Shown: positions 54,201 through 62,664 of the stretch, piece by piece
How the letters are laid out: each line of letters starts with the position of its first letter
Position numbering within the stretch: position 1 is the stretch's first letter
Assembly (NCBI GenBank): GCA_946413525.1
Contig: CAMKKZ010000007.1
Location: 92,056-156,055, forward strand
Reading direction: 5' to 3'
Length of the DNA: 64,000 bases
Source of the DNA: an uncultured Oribacterium sp.
GTDB lineage: Bacteria; Bacillota; Clostridia; Lachnospirales; Lachnospiraceae
Notes under the pieces: generated by a model
The model's input: only the letters and a program-made list of their open reading frames with translations
Databases searched by the model: none
What the model was told of the DNA's origin: nothing
Made by a program: the position numbers and the translations under genes

Positions 54201-57200
54201 TCATCGCCACCAGAGAGGTACGGATGGAATAAGTTACGGTATCAAAGCTCCTGACCAAAAGGTTCTGGGTGTTTCCATCGGAACCGGCCGTCCAGGAAGC
54301 CATCTGCTCCGGTTCATAATATTTCCCTTCATAAAGGTACATACCCTTATGATCGCCTTCTGTGACGGGCTCAGCGCCTTCCATATTCTTCGCGACAATC
54401 TCCGTTGCCTCGATTTCCGGCAGCACTTTCCCGGTGCCATCCGTGATGCCGTTGCCCGTCTCGCCCTGCCTGACCTGGAACTGGATGCTCTGGACAAATA
54501 CGTCCGCATCATATTCCTTCTCTACTTCTGTGTCGTAATAAGCCGCCGTTAGCTGAAGATTGGCAGAGGAAATAATGCTGCCGGTAATATACTGGCCGCC
54601 CTCATCTACATTCTCAGAGTTGCTGATGCCTTGAGCCGTCCGGTTTGTCCCCTTATAGGTGTCATCCTTCCAGGCATTGTAAGCAACATCCCCCATCATC
54701 TCCGCCGGCATGATCGTGAGCTTCGGCTTGTTCGTCACAAGCAGGGGATCATCGAACTTGCCGTCCTTCCCCTCATACCAGGAATAGATATCGTTCCCGC
54801 TGCCGTACAGCGTGGTATGGTTGCCTGCCACAAGCCCCCTGGAAACGATGAAGGTCATCGTCTTCAAAGGATACTGGGCAATGCCGCCGCCGATTTCGGC
54901 CGTATTGTCCGTCACGACACCGCCCATCAGGTAGGCCGTGCCACCGTTCTGGTAAATGCCGCCGCCCCGGCTGGCCTTGTTCCCCCGGATCTCGGTCCCC
55001 TCATTCATATACAGGATCCCGTTGTTCTGGTAGATAGCGCCGCCGGCCCCGGTCACGTTGTCCACGCTGGCCTGCCGGGCCAGAGTCACCTCGTTTCCGC
55101 TGATCAGGACATTACTAAGGTATATCTTGCCTGTGGCAAGGTAGATCGCGCCGCCCCGGTTCACAGCCGAATTTCCGCTGATCTCAACCTTCTGCTCCGC
55201 GCTTGCCCCGGTAATGTTCATCTCGCCGCTGGCATTATAAAGAATGCCCTGGCTGGCCACCGTATTGTTCCTGATGCTGCCCCCGCTGATTCGGACCTTC
55301 CCTCCTTTGTTGTAGAGGATTCCTGATCCCTTGAGGGAGCTGTTCTCCTCAATGACGCCGCCGGTCATCAGGAAGCTGCCGGAAACATTCCTTATCAAAA
55401 TAGCAGCCCCGCTGTAATATGCGGTATTCTGCCGGATGGCGCCCTCCCCTTCCAGGGTGAAGGTGCCCGCGTCAATGCAGACTGCGGACCCGCCATAGGA
55501 ATCGGAGCTTTGTTGGCCGCCGGCACGGCAGTTGGCGATCTGCCCGGAGGACAGCACCGCGTTGCCGCCGCTGACAACATAGACTCCTCCGCCGACCTGG
55601 CCGGAGGTCCCGGTCACTGTGCCCACGGCATCCCCGGGATGGAATGCCTCGGAACCACTGCTTAACTCCTTCTTTTCATCCACGATCCTGACATTGCCAT
55701 AGACGGTTACGGCGGAGCTTCCGTTCCCCCGGAGGGTATAGCCGTTCAGGTTGATCACCACGTCGGCCGAGCCCGGTATCTGCACATTTTCAGACACGTC
55801 GTCCACAAGCACGATTTCCGGCTTCTCTTCTCCGGTAAAGCTCCCATGTACCCCGTCCAGTATGGCCGTGATGGCATCCTGGACAGAGTTATAGATAATG
55901 TAATCGCTGCCATCGCTCTTTTTCACCGCGACAGCCGGTTTGATGGTCTGGAAGTTCAGGGTCAAGGGCAGCTCATAAACCAGCACGCCCTGGATCTTAT
56001 CGTCAATAATATTGTCAAGGCGCTCCTCAATCCAGCAGATGCCCCTGCGCTGCACCGAATCATCGGAATCGTCCAGGAACATATCGGAAGCCTTGATGAG
56101 CCGGAACTCGGACGTCCTGTAGCTTGAGCTGAAGGAACCGAAAAGATCCCGGCCATAGGAGGCATTGTTGTCAAATATCTGACCTCTCTCCATGTCAAAG
56201 AGGGTCTGATTGTTCGACATATAGACGCCGCCGCCCTTCTCCACCGCGCTGTTGTCCCGGATCTGACCGGACTTCATCGCAAGCCGGGAAAGGGAACTCA
56301 TATAAATGCCGCCGCCGTAAAGCGCCTCGTTGCCAAGGATCTTCACGCCGTCAAGGACGCTGAGCCCCTGCACCTGTTCAAGATTCCAGGTATTGGAGGA
56401 ATATTGAAGGAAAACGCCGCCGCCAAAACCATTGTCCGCCTTGTTGCCTTCGATCGTTCCTCCGAGAAGCTCCATCCAGCCCCCATACTGGTAAAGGCCG
56501 GCCCCGTAGCCACTATTGCTTCCATTTCCGGTAATTTTGTTGTTCCGGATACGGACATCGTCCTGAATGACCGTATGTACATTGCCGTAGACTCCACGCC
56601 CCTCATTATCATGAATGTCCGTACTGCCGCTGAGAAGCAGGGTGCCATACTTTTCAAGACCCGGCTTATAGTCCGTTCTCAGCGTATGGTAAATGCCTGC
56701 CGTCCCGGTTGCGGACCTTGCCTTGTTGCCCTTGAACTCGCAGTCATGGAATTCGAAGGTCACATAATAATGGGAAAGGTACACGGCGCCGATATCGTTC
56801 CCAATATTTCCCTCAAAGAGGCATTTGTCAAAGGTAAGCTTTGAATCCTCGGCATAATAAACATTGTTATCATGCGCTACGCGGATGGCCCCGCCATCGC
56901 TAATGGAATCATTGTCGATAAACTGCACATTCTCAAAACGGGTTCCGCTGGCCATCAGTCCCATGTTCATGCCGCCGCCGTATCTTGCGCTGTTGCCCTT
57001 GATGACCGTATCCTGTACCAGTGTGGCAAAGGACTCGTCCGTCGTGGCAGGACCGCTGATACCCAGACCGCCGGTATAGCCATCGATCCGATTCACATGG
57101 TTGTCCTCGATGAGGCAGCCCTTGATCACGGCAGGCACACCGACGCTCAGGCCACCCGTGGTATAATCCGCATAGTTCCCGGATATCGTTACATTTGTAA

Positions 57201-60200
57201 TAAAGGCCCTGTCTCTCAGCTTTTCGCCGGTAACCTGTAATCCACCGACTGTATAGTACGACTTATTTCCTCTGAAGACCGTGCGCTCCTTCGGAATATC
57301 CTCCCGGCCGATCTGCGGAAAACCGTAATAAATGCTGACGCCGCCGCACTGGTAATTAACGCGGCTCAGGTTCACATTGTTAAGAATTTGGGCGTCATAA
57401 ATGGCAATGTCCTCCTGATGATCCTCCAGCGTATTCGCCGCGCCATTATAATTTTGTACATAAACGGCGCCGCCGCGATAGTTATGGACGGTGTTTCTCT
57501 GCAGTATGCTGCCGCCGTTGATAAGCAGGGTGTTCTTATCCGTAACGGAACTGTTCTTCCTGTACCTGTCAAAATAGGCGTAAATCGCGCCGCCATAGCT
57601 ATTCGCGTCACAATCCTCGATCACAGCGCCCTCGATGAAGATCTGGCACACGGCAGTAAAGCTGTTGGGAAGCTCGGCATAGATCGCGCCGCCGCCCCCA
57701 GTTGCCGAACAATTCGCGATCCGGCTTCCCGGCTTCATCGTGAATATGGCATTGTGATTCCCGTTCGTCTGGGAAGGGTAAACATAGGCCGCGCCGCCGC
57801 TCCCGGAAATATGGAAATCCTTTATCGTCACCCCATCCTCCACCGTGAAGCTGCCGCCGTAAATCGTCACGGCCCGCATCGACTCGCTGTCGGAGGAGGA
57901 TCCGGCCCCTATTATGCATCCACTGTTCTTCTTTTCTCCATCCACCTTCCGGGCGTCATCTTCCGTCACCGTGCTGCGCACCGTCACCGTCCCCGTGGGC
58001 CTTTCAAGGTAGAAGACCTGGTTCCGTTCACAGCGGATGTCATAGCCGTTAAGGTCAATGATGATATTTCTCTTTCCGTTGATCAGCACGCTTTCCTTGA
58101 GATCCCGGAGAAGATAGATTACCGTCTCACCCTCCCCATCGCCGCTTTCCTCTATCGCATTGGCCGCGTTAATGGCGGATTGCAGCGTAGGATAGGGGGT
58201 TTCGCCGATCCTGGCAGAGCCAAGAATCGCCGGATCCCTCTCGGCAATAAGGTAAAGTGCCGCATCCTTCGTCTTTTCATAGAGATCCGGGATATCCACG
58301 GAAAGCTCCGCGTACTTCTCCCCGGTGACCTCGTTCATCCAGCAGCTATAAAAATCCTCTCCCTCCGGCATGGACATTTTGAGTGCGTCCAGAAGGGTCA
58401 CATTGTTTGCGCCCTTGCACAGGTAGATGTCGCTGCCATGCATCTTAAGGCCTGACACGATGGTATTGCCGTAGATCGCGCCGCTCTCGATCACAAGCTT
58501 TGCCGACGCGCTGCTCACCCCGATGCCGCCGCCAAGGCCACCTTTATTGCCGCTGATCCGCACATTCTGAAGCAGCACGTCCGCCTTGTCATGGCCGATG
58601 GACAGGCCGCCTCCAACGCGGCTGGAATTGTCGTCGGTCGCATTGTCCGTTATCCGGCAATTGGAAAGAACCGCCTTTACGGAGCCAAGCCAGATGCCGG
58701 CCCCGGCCCCGGTGCAGCTATTCCGGGATACATCCACGCCATCAATCCGCAGGTTGGTGGTCTGATAATATTCCCCTTCCCGGTTCATGTAATTTCCGTT
58801 GCCATGCTGCCCATAGATACCGCCGCCTTTATTGCCGGTGATGCTGGCTTCCCCGCTGATTTTCACCTCGGAGGAGGCTCCGTAAAAGATGATGCCGCGT
58901 CCGGTATTGGCGCTGATCTCGCCGCCCGTCATGGTAAAGCTGGCGCCCAGGCTCCAGTAATTCATGCCAGACACGGGATAATAGGAAGACTCGCTCTTCA
59001 CCGGGTCGCCCCAGAGCTGATCCCCATAGAAAACACATACTCCGCCTCCCGTGTTGCCGCTGACGGATCCGCCGGTCATCAGCATCTCCGCCTCGTCCTC
59101 AAGGTAAACGCCGCTGCCGTAGCTGGCATTATTATTGGTGATCTTCCCGCTTTCCAGCGTGAATTTTGCCTTGCTCTTCACATAGACGCCGCCGCCGTAG
59201 GTATCGTTCGGCCTGTTGAAATCCTTCCCTTCGAGGACGATCTTGCTCCCCTTGCCGTCCGCAATGATGCCGGACTTCGCTTCGCTGCTGTCTTGCAGGG
59301 TAAGGTCCGCGCCATTTGACAAAGTAAGAACGGATCCTGTACGAAGCGCGCGTAGTGAGAAGCCTGCCAGATCCAGCGTCACCTTCCTGTTCTCCGGCAC
59401 GATGACGTTCTCCAGGCTGTCCGAAAGCATGACCACGGTCTCACCGTCCTTTGACGCGTTCATGGCCTCCTGCACCGACATGTACTTCACACCGGTCTCC
59501 CGGATCTCAGCCCGGATCCCCGGCTCGGGCACAAAGGTATAGTAATTGTTGACCGTGACACCATGCGTCTTCCTCTCCTTACGCTGCGGGTCACCGTCAT
59601 AATTCTCCGGATCTTCATAAATGGCATTCTCGGCCAGGTTATCATAGGCCTCTGTCAGATAAGAGGAATTTTTCTCATCATACCATATCCCGCCTTCGCT
59701 CTTTTCCAGTCTGTACTTTGTCCTATTGTAAGCCCAATCATAGCGAACATAGGAATAGGAGTACAGATCGTTCCCCCAGTTGTAGGCATGGTTATCGAAA
59801 ACCTGGTTATCCTTGATGTGAAGGCTCCAGTCATAGGCAAGGGGTATCTTGGAGCTTGCCGTATTGGAATCGCCATAGCCCGCAAGATACACGCCGCCAC
59901 CATTGGTTTGTGCCGTATTCCCCGTAATCCTGGCATTCTCCTCGATAAGGCAGTGCGCATTATAAGCGTTCAGGGAAACGCCGCCGCCAACCGTATTGGA
60001 GGTATTCCCGCTTATCTCCACATCCCCCTTCAGGGTAAGGAGATAGCTCAAGCTGGAATCATTCGAGGTAAAAGCGCAGATTCCCCCGCCGCCGCTGCTG
60101 CCCTTCGCCAGGTTTCCGGTAATCTTTCCTCCGGAAATCGTCACGTTGCCATAGCCCCTCAGGCCGAGACCGCCGCCCCAGCTCGTAGCGGTATTTCCAC

Positions 60201-62664
60201 TGATTTCGCCTCCGCTGATTTCCGCGCTATAGGTCACGCAAATACCGCCGCCATTGCCGCCGGTATTGCCGCTGACCAGACCTCCATCCATACGAAGGTG
60301 AGCGGCATAGATGCCGCCGCCCAGATCAGAGCATTTATTCCCTTTCACAGTCACCCCGTCATGGATATACAGGGTGCCGGAGGCATGCACGCCGCCGCCC
60401 CAGCTCGCGGCACCGATATTATCCAGAATCTGTACGCCGGCCTCCAGGTGACATTCCGTGTTGCTGCTATAGATGCCGGCGCCCTGGTACCTGGCATAGT
60501 TCCCCCGAAAGACGGTATTCCCTTTGACTATGAGTTTGGAACCACTGGCAGAGATTCCCCCGCCGCTGGAACCTCGCCTGTAGTGATAGGCCCGGTTTTC
60601 TTCAAAGAGGCAGTCAACGATTTCCGTAACGCCGCCGAAGCTTGCGCCGGCGCCGCTTCCGGTGGACTCGTTTCTGTAAAATGTACAGTTTGTGACCGTC
60701 TTGGTCGTATTTCCGCCGCGAAAACCGCTGGATCCGCAGGATTCCGTATCGGTGCGGTTATAGCGGAAGGTGCAGCCTTCCAGCGTCATGGCCACTGAAC
60801 CGGAATCTCCGACATACAGACCGCCGCCGGCCGCGCCATCCGGCGCATGTACGACCATGATATGGTTTTTCTCAAAAATGCTGTCCGTTACCGTAACGCC
60901 CTTGTTATAGGTATTAATGCTAAGTCCAGAACCCAGGCTTGCGCCCCGGTTCCTTCTGAAAAGGGATCCGGAAACGGTGACCTTCGCATAGCTGCCGATA
61001 TGGGCGCCCGCTCCATAACGTTGTCCGCCCGTATAGCCATCCAGCACATTCCTTTCAAAGCGGCTGTTCTGGATCAGCGCGTCTGCAGTATACTTGTTTT
61101 CGCTATCCAGATAGAAGCCGCCGCCGTGATAGTAGGCCTTGTTCCTGGAAATGTCGCTGTCCTTTACTGTAAGGCTGGATTTCCGATAAATATAGAAGCC
61201 GCCGCCCCGGCCATTCTCGGCAAGATTACCCCTTCCGACCGCCTTCTTCGCCATTTCAAGGATCGCCGCCCGGTCAGAAGGATTCTGAGCCGCAGTCTGC
61301 GCGTCTTCCTCATCGGCTCCATAATCCACTGTATCCTTCAGCGGGACAGTTTCCTTCTCGGGATCCTCCTCCGCGTCCGTCCTGTCCGCTGTCTCTTCCG
61401 CTTCCGAAACCTCCACGCCGACAATGGCATGATCCAGCGTCAGGGCAGAATCCGCCCCGTTCATATAGAGGCTGCCGCCGTTTCCGTTTTTCGATGTGTT
61501 TCCGGCAAGGCGGGTACCCTGATTCACAGTGACGGTGGATTTCGCGCGGAAATACGCGCCGCCGCCGTTGCCATCCGCAATATTTCCGGCCATCAGACCG
61601 CTTGCCACAAAGCGCGCCTCAATTTCCTCGTCAAAGTACAGGGCGCCGCCGTTTTCCGAGGCCCTGTTCCCGAAAAGAGTGACGGAGTTCAGTTCCCAGA
61701 CATTGTCTGTCCCTGTCCCGTCCGCTTCCTCATCATAAATTTTCGTGCCCGTCAAGGCAAAGGCAAAGCCCCCGCCGTTTTTCGCGCTGTTCGCGGCCAC
61801 GATATTCTCTGTCCCGTTTTCAAAAGTTACGGAATGAGCCTCATAGGCAAAGACGCCGCCGCCGTTTTGCCCGGAAACATTGCCCGAGATGCTGCCGCCG
61901 GCCATGATGAGCCGTCCGCCCTCGTTAATCGTGACCCCGGCGCCATTGCCATTAGAATGGAAATTGCAGATCGTGCCACCCTCAAGGCGCAGAACGCCCC
62001 TCTCCGCGACCTCGATGCCCCTGACATTATTAAGCCCGGAGCCATCCACCTTTCCCTTTTTCTCAACCGAGCTGTCCCGGATGGTAAGCATTCCAAAGAC
62101 AGTAATGCCGGTATGGTTCTTCTCGCCAAGTGGGGTCAAAGTACGACCATTCAGATCCAGAATCAAATGGAATCTTTCATTCTGCTTCCCCGTCAGGCTG
62201 TCCAGCACCACGATATCCTCGCTGACATCCTCCTGCAGAGTTACATAAAGTGTATTGTTCTCCTGATCATTATTATAAGTAAAGCGCGAATCATTAAGGA
62301 ACTCGGAATCACCCTCGTCCTCGGAAAGAAACAGGGCCTCCTCGTCTTCGGAATTGCCGCTTTCGGAAGTCCCCACGGACATCGCCATTTCAGAGGAGAA
62401 CACCAGAGCGCCGTCGTAGTCCCCGGAAACGCTCCCGCTTTCCTGGGACTCATCGTCCGTCCCTTCCGACTCGCCATCCGACTCGCCGGTCCCGCCCTCA
62501 TCAATAGTTGTGGAAGCTACCCCCCCCATCCTCAGATGAGCGGGTTCCTTCATTATCAGCGTTTTCCCCTGCCTCTCCGGAAGCATCTTCCGATTCCGCG
62601 GGATCCACGGAATCCTCATTTTCAAGATTTTCCGCTCCGGAATTTTCCTCATTGGCATTTTCAT
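48232..62664 (-). CDS. giant beta-helix surface adhesin, main body (out of frame with its N-terminus)
   Basis: This open frame codes for about 4760 real residues; its own first 45 residues (before about 62530) are a wrong-frame reading of the acidic N-terminal segment, so translation most likely enters at the G8 tract. Four modules each begin with a cap of the form VILLDDVSENV..LDLNGYTLRG (near 62250, 59450, 58150 and 55850) and continue with right-handed beta-helix repeats full of GGGIY/GGAIY and ISGN. After about 54600 come repeated immunoglobulin-like/DUF11-like parts. An SdrD B-like domain (TISGKVWLDKDNDHYY, about 50150) and a SpaA-like domain (about 48980) follow. The C-terminus has LPNTPGLVMARTGGSGTR, a hydrophobic stretch and RRRRR, a sortase-type signal of unusual form. 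It has its own terminator. Confidence 0.9.
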   Translation of the reverse strand: MKMPMRKIPERKILKMRIPWIPRNRKMLPERQGKTLIMKEPAHLRMGGVASTTIDEGGTGESDGESEGTDDESQESGSVSGDYDGALVFSSEMAMSVGTSESGNSEDEEALFLSEDEGDSEFLNDSRFTYNNDQENNTLYVTLQEDVSEDIVVLDSLTGKQNERFHLILDLNGRTLTPLGEKNHTGITVFGMLTIRDSSVEKKGKVDGSGLNNVRGIEVAERGVLRLEGGTICNFHSNGNGAGVTINEGGRLIMAGGSISGNVSGQNGGGVFAYEAHSVTFENGTENIVAANSAKNGGGFAFALTGTKIYDEEADGTGTDNVWELNSVTLFGNRASENGGALYFDEEIEARFVASGLMAGNIADGNGGGAYFRAKSTVTVNQGTRLAGNTSKNGNGGSLYMNGADSALTLDHAIVGVEVSEAEETADRTDAEEDPEKETVPLKDTVDYGADEEDAQTAAQNPSDRAAILEMAKKAVGRGNLAENGRGGGFYIYRKSSLTVKDSDISRNKAYYHGGGFYLDSENKYTADALIQNSRFERNVLDGYTGGQRYGAGAHIGSYAKVTVSGSLFRRNRGASLGSGLSINTYNKGVTVTDSIFEKNHIMVVHAPDGAAGGGLYVGDSGSVAMTLEGCTFRYNRTDTESCGSSGFRGGNTTKTVTNCTFYRNESTGSGAGASFGGVTEIVDCLFEENRAYHYRRGSSGGGISASGSKLIVKGNTVFRGNYARYQGAGIYSSNTECHLEAGVQILDNIGAASWGGGVHASGTLYIHDGVTVKGNKCSDLGGGIYAAHLRMDGGLVSGNTGGNGGGICVTYSAEISGGEISGNTATSWGGGLGLRGYGNVTISGGKITGNLAKGSSGGGGICAFTSNDSSLSYLLTLKGDVEISGNTSNTVGGGVSLNAYNAHCLIEENARITGNTAQTNGGGVYLAGYGDSNTASSKIPLAYDWSLHIKDNQVFDNHAYNWGNDLYSYSYVRYDWAYNRTKYRLEKSEGGIWYDEKNSSYLTEAYDNLAENAIYEDPENYDGDPQRKERKTHGVTVNNYYTFVPEPGIRAEIRETGVKYMSVQEAMNASKDGETVVMLSDSLENVIVPENRKVTLDLAGFSLRALRTGSVLTLSNGADLTLQDSSEAKSGIIADGKGSKIVLEGKDFNRPNDTYGGGVYVKSKAKFTLESGKITNNNASYGSGVYLEDEAEMLMTGGSVSGNTGGGVCVFYGDQLWGDPVKSESSYYPVSGMNYWSLGASFTMTGGEISANTGRGIIFYGASSEVKISGEASITGNKGGGIYGQHGNGNYMNREGEYYQTTNLRIDGVDVSRNSCTGAGAGIWLGSVKAVLSNCRITDNATDDNSSRVGGGLSIGHDKADVLLQNVRISGNKGGLGGGIGVSSASAKLVIESGAIYGNTIVSGLKMHGSDIYLCKGANNVTLLDALKMSMPEGEDFYSCWMNEVTGEKYAELSVDIPDLYEKTKDAALYLIAERDPAILGSARIGETPYPTLQSAINAANAIEESGDGEGETVIYLLRDLKESVLINGKRNIIIDLNGYDIRCERNQVFYLERPTGTVTVRSTVTEDDARKVDGEKKNSGCIIGAGSSSDSESMRAVTIYGGSFTVEDGVTIKDFHISGSGGAAYVYPSQTNGNHNAIFTMKPGSRIANCSATGGGGAIYAELPNSFTAVCQIFIEGAVIEDCDANSYGGAIYAYFDRYRKNSSVTDKNTLLINGGSILQRNTVHNYRGGAVYVQNYNGAANTLEDHQEDIAIYDAQILNNVNLSRVNYQCGGVSIYYGFPQIGREDIPKERTVFRGNKSYYTVGGLQVTGEKLRDRAFITNVTISGNYADYTTGGLSVGVPAVIKGCLIEDNHVNRIDGYTGGLGISGPATTDESFATLVQDTVIKGNSARYGGGMNMGLMASGTRFENVQFIDNDSISDGGAIRVAHDNNVYYAEDSKLTFDKCLFEGNIGNDIGAVYLSHYYVTFEFHDCEFKGNKARSATGTAGIYHTLRTDYKPGLEKYGTLLLSGSTDIHDNEGRGVYGNVHTVIQDDVRIRNNKITGNGSNSGYGAGLYQYGGWMELLGGTIEGNKADNGFGGGVFLQYSSNTWNLEQVQGLSVLDGVKILGNEALYGGGIYMSSLSRLAMKSGQIRDNSAVEKGGGVYMSNNQTLFDMERGQIFDNNASYGRDLFGSFSSSYRTSEFRLIKASDMFLDDSDDSVQRRGICWIEERLDNIIDDKIQGVLVYELPLTLNFQTIKPAVAVKKSDGSDYIIYNSVQDAITAILDGVHGSFTGEEKPEIVLVDDVSENVQIPGSADVVINLNGYTLRGNGSSAVTVYGNVRIVDEKKELSSGSEAFHPGDAVGTVTGTSGQVGGGVYVVSGGNAVLSSGQIANCRAGGQQSSDSYGGSAVCIDAGTFTLEGEGAIRQNTAYYSGAAILIRNVSGSFLMTGGVIEENSSLKGSGILYNKGGKVRISGGSIRNNTVASQGILYNASGEMNITGASAEQKVEISGNSAVNRGGAIYLATGKIYLSNVLISGNEVTLARQASVDNVTGAGGAIYQNNGILYMNEGTEIRGNKASRGGGIYQNGGTAYLMGGVVTDNTAEIGGGIAQYPLKTMTFIVSRGLVAGNHTTLYGSGNDIYSWYEGKDGKFDDPLLVTNKPKLTIMPAEMMGDVAYNAWKDDTYKGTNRTAQGISNSENVDEGGQYITGSIISSANLQLTAAYYDTEVEKEYDADVFVQSIQFQVRQGETGNGITDGTGKVLPEIEATEIVAKNMEGAEPVTEGDHKGMYLYEGKYYEPEQMASWTAGSDGNTQNLLVRSFDTVTYSIRTSLVAMKGVDSGVDREVRTWLEVTLPCSPEEAEFDTDKAALEFKDAPSINIRETEDGTVQVMTGYYDQPMKDAENVYKSIVIKVGAMMNGDTLKPHFRTWVEGNEDNVTVIPGYTEPVPGNTQNSSSPEQQENNSENPAASLLNEEENDPDPKETGDNNGQAGAQDETVTEIDSPVLTISAAPKYNAAIDYNSHLAYDSYFDLTRGIEVSKDDYKKAKANGDSSIVHGMMVGYGIIVSLYNDGATDGLKGVELPDKELEFDVSFKGKLYYNGEPMFAEGSEYASLAESKPIIWAYKENEDTPTGKPLNEVSLYSRTMDWNDEDDVVKDTRFAYDAAPFNSGGGEKACYNGGSWYVTEGPEGKNPLETNIHVKVTNYVLNGDSRPNQTSDGTSDNRFNTAQVKPFTAGYVQLLYPYDEDDIKEAYRNEYKDHIGGYVAVGMDASVTKLSAKGRSGRTALSKEDKNGLDTLNMYYGLDDPMDLLKATEEREALATCEMRYGDNYSFNDFARYLYEGDGNGDTLSKTTYFLTADRKTLTGSEGKGSTPISSVVYAGGSLGFGSAVIHTDDITDKKHYIDSKDFNTSTDNLVEYNYMTAMNFFQKFDAEVFHPAYMDAYIDQEYKGAGQENNNFTGYTGPDKTGTKVQPFQIKTSEAKAEWDTAQTDKPKAYRLTILYAAKPDGENWVKVYNEEDGSDDGGAADMDKYHEENMLYYPTLQELEADGKTCVGILFEFRDMAIRTHKSVSVHTYLDVTDDFTKTGNTYITTNDARAWATYRRFYKETWRKSGNQAENMRGILYNYSYLTDDSYEPYPVIDDWADRKANRQRYGEGESSPGASDSLKERSSWTRKLYKRADSDNPESETVADGEYTFEGYTYFIGECHRDFNNYKKTQYQNGVRVAGTHNGWDRGNVLLLYTLDTSIQIVNTDIQVGSNTAQTAYNVSKGERTVNYRVAPAITLSSGATSTELVKNGSQTAKIYIELEIPKGLTYKKGSISYEYEKSGYTADELEWGVELVDNGDGTQKVVLTTFVNDIEKKLPTFTFSCDIGNIKNEEEDVKQGQSLLVLSRIYAEYQEIDRLAAEAHESSNSITIIKDGNDGIKKDVEEVLVEIGEDIVYTLHYMNGSSSAANIRFGDVLPFIGDKRSTSFTGAYRVSGIRVSFTDEASYRNYLGQSADGSEIEGADKGRVLYLAGQTVPAKTSEQEALMDKMKTANELLDGSDGVTMTNDIKTTEEGETEYIINYDIDSEALLQKASTESGIALFGYFPKLSGTGAENAEDTEAVKQGVTVRIVLTATKPGELADGGKDFLVDEKAGKNVSSVQTGGNKYTNNFMFCGGSFTAPAKNVLRSSSVSVSTVGRTISGKVWLDKDNDHYYVSSGRDSLMKGVYVRLMKLEADGTYSVAKDILGRNMGEKIGDEWYMLTSDKGEYSFNNLAAGQYKVEISDPNNGYISMKDKGTKTPQPLPFDQLTLTKLNEKAKNTNRGIYAGDEVKDAGSQLVARTMLIPMPEKKNIGGGLFVSSNWNFGLYYMYPNVEKDWINNAFELPAGSTLELSLRGYIPEGAEAVTDANVGIATSSNIVADDNTNAGNDSGSGGNGQDGNSPNSNSQNEESGQPGIEAGSSNANAKGEEVYSNKFTFTIKNDKNRTQSLTTEKSGLNGWNSGTFKQTIVKKDDGSAPDYIWTLDVTDQQRFPLPVTVYRDGKQYRVSYALSEAMAKLNVEKESYFEAEVPVPLPSGDGSELLVKAVNTRPLSGFDFLKADTSSGEIRPIIEVDPVTGEKLHDRDLQDVTFRLFRSRSDADVVDPTYPGISPAHEDKLDVSDKSAMLITMVKLDNGKYRPRYSTDPVSGKNIVKDMVITQDTGRLSVEGLPAGAYWLLETKAQDGYGLPGGFWKILVLPKENAEDSGKLVVFGSVKSQPKIITEDTASILGEEPVNKDTDIKKQTIKGTSFILPNTPGLVMARTGGSGTRGIVLLGLLAAMAGAAGWWLDRRRRRTV

